Positions 58,562 to 64,000 of a stretch of 64,000 nt of DNA are shown here, in pieces. This stretch comes from Chromobotia macracanthus (taxonomy: Eukaryota > Chordata > Actinopteri > Cypriniformes > Botiidae). Position numbers and translations under genes: made by a program. The notes beneath the pieces were generated by a model that saw only the letters and a program-made list of their open reading frames with translations, was not told the origin of the DNA and ran no database searches. The DNA lies in the NCBI GenBank assembly GCA_036877525.1, contig JAZGTH010000059.1, forward strand, positions 3,596,001 through 3,660,000, written 5' to 3'. Numbering within the stretch: position 1 is the first letter of the stretch; each line of letters begins with the position of its first letter.

Positions 58562-61404
58562 ATGACTCAAGAATTGAAGATGTTCGCACTCCTCATATTG
58601 TTTGTAAGGATTTTATCTGTATTTTCTTGGCTTCCTGGTAATTGTATTGTGTACGACAAGGTGGAAGAGTTTACTCTTGACACAAGATGTAATGGGAAAA
58701 AAAACGTTGCCGTCTGCAGTCCCGTCACAGATATTAAAGAAGATCTCCGCGGGCTTCCATCTAATTTACTGAACCTCTGCATTCACATGCATTATGATAA
58801 AGATGTTGGTGTCTTGACACCAGGTTCATTTTCACGCTTCTCTTCTCTGGAATACCTTGAAATTTATGGATGTTTTTCTAAGATATCATCGGAAGCTTTT
58901 ACTGGATTGTTAAATTTAACTGCATTACAGTTGTCTTCCTCTGGAAATGGCTGCTGTGAATCAGCTGTTGAGTTCAGTAGTCTTCCTTCACTTAAACGTT
59001 TGTATCTTTTAAAATATAGTTTGTCATTAATGGAACAGAACGTTTTTGGTACAATTCCTCTGTTAGAGAACCTAGGCATAGAAGATGTGTGTTTAAAAGA
59101 TCTATCCGAGGTTCTGTGTCGACTGAGAAAGTTAAAATCACTTAAGACGTTTTATCTCTCTGAGCACCATTTAAATAGTCTTCATTCCCCAAACTGCTCT
59201 ATTTTCAATACATCTGAAAGTTACATATCCACTGTATACAATATTGAAGAGGTCTATTTGTCTCTGGGATCAATAGAGCACATAGATGAGGGGGCTTTGA
59301 AAGTTTTAGGAAATGTGGCTTTCTTTCAATGTCACCTCAGTTCAGATTTCCTCAGAGATCTTTCTTTGTTCGGACTAAATAAAATCGATGAGTTGCATTT
59401 CACAGTGGATGTAATTAACATTTATAAGTTATGTTATGCAGCAAGGTTGTATTCTATTAAATATATAACAGTTAATTACATGACGATTGACTTGCCAACT
59501 ATGCCTGTAAACATCTCTGAAAACTGTAAAGAGACTGTAAACGTTACTCTTTGTAAAATTTATCGAACGTTTACGAACCCCTTGCGTATAGATTTGATTT
59601 TTCAAATTTTCAGCAACCTCACAACACTTGATATAGGTTTGGATGTCCTCAGATCAAATGATTTTCGGTCCGTTTGTTTGTCTTATCCACAGTTGGTCAG
59701 ACAGCTGTCTGTTATGACTCTAAACTCAAATAAGATAAGTAAGATCATTTCTTACCAATTCATGTGTTTCACAAATCTTGAACGTTTGAAGTTAAGCTCA
59801 AATAATATTTCCATTATAGAAGATTTTGCTTTTGTTGGATTAGACAAACTGAAAGATTTAAACCTTCATCGTAACAAGTTATCTTACATTTATCAGAACA
59901 CATTCAGTGGTCTATATGAACTGATGTTCCTAGATCTTCAAGAAAACCCCATCATTCAAATTGAATCAAAGTCATTTGGACATCTTATTCATCTTTGCAC
60001 ACTTCTTTTGGGAGATCTAAACTTCCCACCTAACATTTCAAAGATCAAGCTGCATTTATCTGATATATTTGGAAATATCCCGTATAATCTGGGTAACATG
60101 TTTATTAGTTCAGGCATGAGACCAATGCAGCTGGTGATTGGAAGTGCTACACTGAATCAAAGTCTAGACCTCCAAATTAAAGGTCAATATGTGACGGTTG
60201 AGGATTGTGACAGTCCACTTTTGAAATCTGTAGTCTCACTCCAAATAAATGCGGAATATGTCATCTGTGGAGTAGAATTTATTGGGAAATATGTTAAATC
60301 AGTAGTCAGTCTGAAATTCACATCAATGTTTTCAGACAATGTTGGTGATTTAGCAGTAATCAATCAGCTTGTTCATTTACAAACCCTTATGCTGGTGAAC
60401 ATTGATTTGTCTAAACAGCCAAATCTGCCAGTAATGTTTCATAATCTGACAAAACTACGAACACTGATCCTGCAGAACTGCAGAATTTTCTTTTTGGATG
60501 GAAGTCTGACAAAGGACTTAAAGGCACTGACGCATCTTTTGTTTGCACCACAAGATATTGTGAACATTCTCCAGACCTGGTTGAACATCTCACTAGTTTA
60601 AAGTACCTCCGTCTGCTTGGGTTGCGTCTGTACTGCAGCTGTGATGATGCTTGGCTGGTATCATGGGCGAAGGACAACAGGCAGGTGCAGGTTGATATGT
60701 TCAATCCCACCATGCAAGAACTGCAGTGTTTGACTGATAATGGAATTGACCATCTCAACTTTGTTCATTACACCCAGGAGAACTGCTTCTTTGATATTGA
60801 ATTTGTGCTCTTTGCCTCAACCTCTGCTTTTTTATATGTTTTCATTTTTGTAGTAATGTCATATCAGTTTGCTGGGCAATACATAATGCCATTCTACCAC
60901 ATTGCCAGCGGATGGATCCGAGAGACTTTGCAGATAGATGCCAAACGGCAGTACCGCTACGATGTTTTTGTCTCTTACAGCAGTAAGGATGAGCGCTGGG
61001 TCATGGAGGAACTTCTTCCAAACTTGGAGCAGCGTGGCCCTCCATTCTTGCGTCTTTGTTTGCACAGTCGGGACTTTCAATTGGGGCAAGACATTGTGGA
61101 AAATATCACAGACAGCATCTACGCAAGCCGGAGAACTCTTTGCCTTGTCAGCCGCAACTACCTCCGTAGCACCTGGTGTTCTTTGGAGATGCGGCTGGGC
61201 ACCTACAGGCTCCAGGTAGAACAGAGAGACATTCTTATCCTGGTCTTCTTACAAAAAATTTCATCTCGCCTGCTATCTTCCCATCATAGACTGGCCCGGC
61301 TGGTAAAAACGAGGACTTATTTAGACTGGCCACTGGACCCCGAGATGCACGAAGCATTTTGGGACAGGCTGTGGTGTAAACTGAGTTCTGATAAAAGTAA
61401 CTAG
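58562..61404 (+). pseudogene. Toll-like receptor C, hybrid of A and B, split by a 1-base deletion
   Basis: The frame from 58562 runs 679 codons to a stop at 60601, covering signal peptide and leucine-rich repeats. The Cys-rich cap, membrane helix and complete TIR domain continue one frame over to 61404, ending SSDKSN as in TLR-B. Compared with TLR-A and -B, one C is missing at about 60570-60572 (attctccag versus attctcccag); this alone breaks the frame. Everything after it is intact, including Leu in the BB loop. Thus it is a very recent pseudogene, a secreted LRR-only receptor, or an intact gene with a consensus error. The N-terminal part resembles TLR-A. Markers such as TLNSN, NNIS, DLNLHRN, LQNC, ASGW and the tail follow TLR-B, while CFFD, WAKD and PNIS follow TLR-A. 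Confidence 0.88.
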
Positions 61405-61918
61405 ATTGTTTTATCTAGTTCATTGTTGTATATGCAAAAATGTAGATGTAACAATGTAGTGTAACAAAATTGTTTTTAATGCAGTCTAAATAAAAAATTG
61501 AAAATGGCTTATGTTACTCCAGTTAATACTTTGTCAGTTTTTAATTCATTTGTCTATTGAGTTTCCAATAAATTTCAAGTTAATTGTAAGACGTCTTTAA
61601 ATCACAAAAATTTCTGTAATACCGTTTATTTGTTTTTGCATGAAAATTATTTATCTGCTGCTGTTTGGGATTTACAGCAGGCGCTGTTATCTGTCGCTAT
61701 AATTTTATCAGTTACTTCTGTTTACTAATGCTAATAATTCATTTAACAAATGAATTAAAAGCTTTCCTAAAATGTGCTTTTAAAAATCCCATTTAGAAAA
61801 TTGCATTTAAATTTTTCAATTAAAAAATGGCTAAGGAAAGTGATGTAAAAAAGTGATGCATTTACAACTGACAATTGATTCATAGTTTTGCATTACCATG
61901 CTTTTAACCTACCTAGAA

Positions 61919-62050
61919 ACTGTGTTCCTGTAACTCAGATGATAGAGTATCGCGTTAGCAATGGTTTGAAGAACGCGCTGATAAAACGTAACCAAAACGT
62001 ACTGCAAGTTGCTTTGGATAAAAGTGTCTGCCAAATGATTAAACATAAAT
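61919..62050 (+). mobile_element. tRNA-derived SINE, duplicated copy
   Basis: Duplicate of the SINE at 51420-51555, at the same relative position after the TLR, so it moved by segmental duplication and not by new transposition. Confidence 0.75.
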
Positions 62051-62724
62051 TTTCATTTATATGATTTTGTGCAAACAACATAAAATGTGGCTTTTGGAAC
62101 ACAACAGTAAACATTGGACAGGTCTATTTAAAAAGGTTAGCTCATGAGAAATGATTTACAGTATTCTTCTAACACTTCACATAGAAAATATCTGCCTATT
62201 TTTATAATCTTTATTAAATAAAACTTTTTCCACATCTAAAATAAAAACCCAAGTAAATAAAAAATAACTATAAAACCTTTACTATAAACTATAAAATATT
62301 TCTAAATCACAGACTCAGGTGGTATTTTGGCTCATGTTTCTATATAGTCTTTTACTTATAAATGATTAAACTAACGATCTCCTTATTACTGTCTTAAAAT
62401 ACTTTTAACTATATATTATAAAACATTTTAATTGTTAAGCATTTGATCAAAACTTGAAGTGAAATTCTTACAGAAACAAATGCTTAAAGGATAAATAATT
62501 TGACTTTTGTTGTTTATTTTTGTTTTGTACCTAGATTTCCCATTAGGATGGAAAAAAATGAACCAGGGCAAAATATAAATCGGATACAATTTAATTTAGC
62601 TACATCTCAATTCATGTTCTTCAAATTTTCTCACAATACTGCACTTAGTTTTATGTATATATAAATGTTTGATGTACAAACATAAAATGAAAATGATGAA
62701 ATGCATTCTTTCAACCAACACTAC

Positions 62725-64000
62725 CTAAAATCCAATGGATGCAAAAATATCATCAATGTCATCGTTGCATAAATTACTTGGTTTCTGCATGACAGTCTGT
62801 GGTTCCAATTTTTCCTCCTCATGAGGAGCCACATTAGGTCCAGACACCTTTTCTTTATTAGACTGGTCTGCTGGGCTGCAGTTCCTCCTGTTCTTCAATG
62901 ACACACCAAACAAGTCTTTAACTGTTCCAGAGCACATTCTTGCAAATCTTGCAGATCTACGTCTGGCAGTTCTGTTGCGTCTCATGAATGATCTAATGAA
63001 GCTTCTGCGATGCCATCGAGTTCTCCAAAGAGCAGGAAAGGAACTGGAACATTTCAGTGGAGATTTCTTCTGCAGCATCAATGCCTTTTGAACTTTTATC
63101 TTAAACGTTTTTAATCTCTTCTCCAATCTGTGGTTCAGACAATTAAGACTTCATTAGATATGACATACACCTGCCTCAACGCTACTCATGTTTATGTTTC
63201 TATTTTATTTTAAAAGCACAGTCATATGTTTTTGTGACTGTACATTTTGTTTTCTCTTTGAGCATTACCTAACAAAGCAATTATGACAAATGTGTGTACA
63301 CCATGACACAAAAATCAACAAGATCTTTGGTACCTGATGCCTTCAGCTTCCAGACTTTCCAATCTCAAACACTTCAGAAGTAAGAAGGCCAGACGCTTTC
63401 GCTCTTGATGTAACTTAGAACTCCTGCACCAGTGTATGACTTCCTTCAGCTGGGCAGCCATGTTACTGAAGGAGGACACCTTCCTCAGCAAGTTCAAGAA
63501 CTTCCTCTTCTGACAGAGTCCAGCTTGGCTTGACATGTCCAATTTTATCTGTGGCTCCAGAGACAAGATTTTTTTTAAAATCTGACCACAATGTGTATCA
63601 AAAGCAGAATTAGATCCGTACAAATTCAGAAACAGACCAAATACCTGTTTTCTAGTTTTACATGATTGTTGAAGCACAACCTTCATATCCAGTCCAAAGT
63701 GAGAGACTTCTGGGAAATTACACATTACAATATAACTGTATAACATACGCAATTACAACTAAAATCCATACTACATAAACACTTTGGTCAGAATATTTCA
63801 AATAACCTTGTTGTTGTTGCCTTAGTACCGTTGTCCCGAGGTCCATACTAGAACCCTCATGGTGACCAGAAGCTAATGTCAGCATTAACTCTCTCTCGTC
63901 TTTTCCATTGTCCTCCTCATCTGTGTCCTTAAACAGCCTGGTAAGAACGGAAAATCTGTGCTTTTTCTTGCTTCCTGAGACCAGTGAAGATTTTGTAGTG
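62725..64000 (-). CDS. nepro: NEPRO second copy, 3' part (runs off window)
   Basis: Minus-strand exons 62725-63127, 63334-63548, 63645-63709 and 63807 to beyond 64000 correspond to exons 9, 8, 7 and 6 of the first nepro copy, with the same splice sites. Reading frames are intact. Differences from the first copy are small: one extra Arg codon in the basic region (SARFARM versus SAFARM), Glu to Gln near SNKEK, Ser to Ala before EGIR, Val to Leu at the exon 9 start, and Cys to Ser in exon 6. The 96-nt intron between exons 7 and 8 has no in-frame stop, so its retention would keep the frame. It appears functional as far as seen; the 5' exons lie outside the window. Confidence 0.9.

Larger units (their letters stand above)
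57583..61340. repeat. Segmental duplication, second copy of the TLR-A locus
   Basis: Collinear with 41846-45600. The 5' flank and the first 380 or so codons of the TLR follow TLR-A. From about 59.7 kb onward the match alternates between TLR-A and TLR-B, and the 3' flank follows TLR-B only. Confidence 0.85.
61345..64000. repeat. Segmental duplication, second copy of TLR-B 3' end and nepro
   Basis: Collinear with 50880-53605. The spacer part 62160-62430 has an unusual set of small deletions, mostly of G. The copy continues past the window end. Confidence 0.9.

Overview
The window is vertebrate, almost certainly a cypriniform teleost (carp/barb/loach-like). It is AT-rich, with short exons and GT-AG introns, (CA)n/(CT)n/(AT)n microsatellites, tRNA-derived SINEs ending in a 'tttggataaaagtgtctgc' tail, and the common cyprinid interspersed repeat carrying 'caccc..atgaaaattctg'. 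Its Toll-like receptors belong to the fish TLR11 superfamily. No prokaryotic features, CRISPR arrays or intact mobile-element genes were seen. Exon boundaries were read by eye from splice sites, phase and family knowledge.

Region by region: (1) 1-33.9 kb holds no exon I can support. It is a gene desert or a large intron/intergenic regulatory territory with microsatellites, a Tc1-like transposase relic, MITE/SINE pieces, two hairpin-forming inverted repeats, several CpG-richer islands that look like candidate conserved non-coding elements, and CTCF-like motifs at 27.1 and 33.2 kb. (2) 34.0-36.95 kb (+): gtpbp8, an EngB-type GTPase likely to be mitochondrial, six exons, 286 aa. (3) 39.2-41.7 kb (+): slc10a2, the ileal/renal Na+-bile acid cotransporter, six exons, 366 aa. 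(4) 42.8-61.4 kb (+): three single-exon TLR genes here called A, B and C. A and B are intact; C is split by a 1-base deletion. (5) 52.3-55.5 kb (-): nepro, nine exons, 527 aa, lying between TLR-B and TLR-C. (6) 55.9-57.6 kb (-): tex30 (alpha/beta-hydrolase), with only its 3' exons present. (7) 62.7-64.0 kb (-): the 3' part of a second nepro copy, running off the end.

The central observation is a tandem segmental duplication. Sequence starting in the slc10a2 3' flank (about 41.85 kb) reappears at about 57.58 kb, exactly where the tex30 exon is cut off. From there the second unit follows the TLR-A locus. Inside the TLR gene it becomes a mosaic of A and B, then continues with the TLR-B 3' flank and the second nepro copy. 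The simplest reading is a tandem duplication of about 15.7 kb (TLR-A, TLR-B, nepro, tex30 3' end), followed by collapse of the second A/B pair into one hybrid receptor (TLR-C). It predicts an intact tex30 beyond the right end of the window. All three receptors share a Leu in place of the usual BB-loop Pro of the TIR domain. A and B have diverged N-terminal ectodomains but nearly identical C-terminal halves.

Linkage: GTPBP8 and NEPRO are neighbours on human 3q13, and SLC10A2 and TEX30 are near neighbours on human 13q33. This window interleaves the two groups, with a TLR cluster between them.
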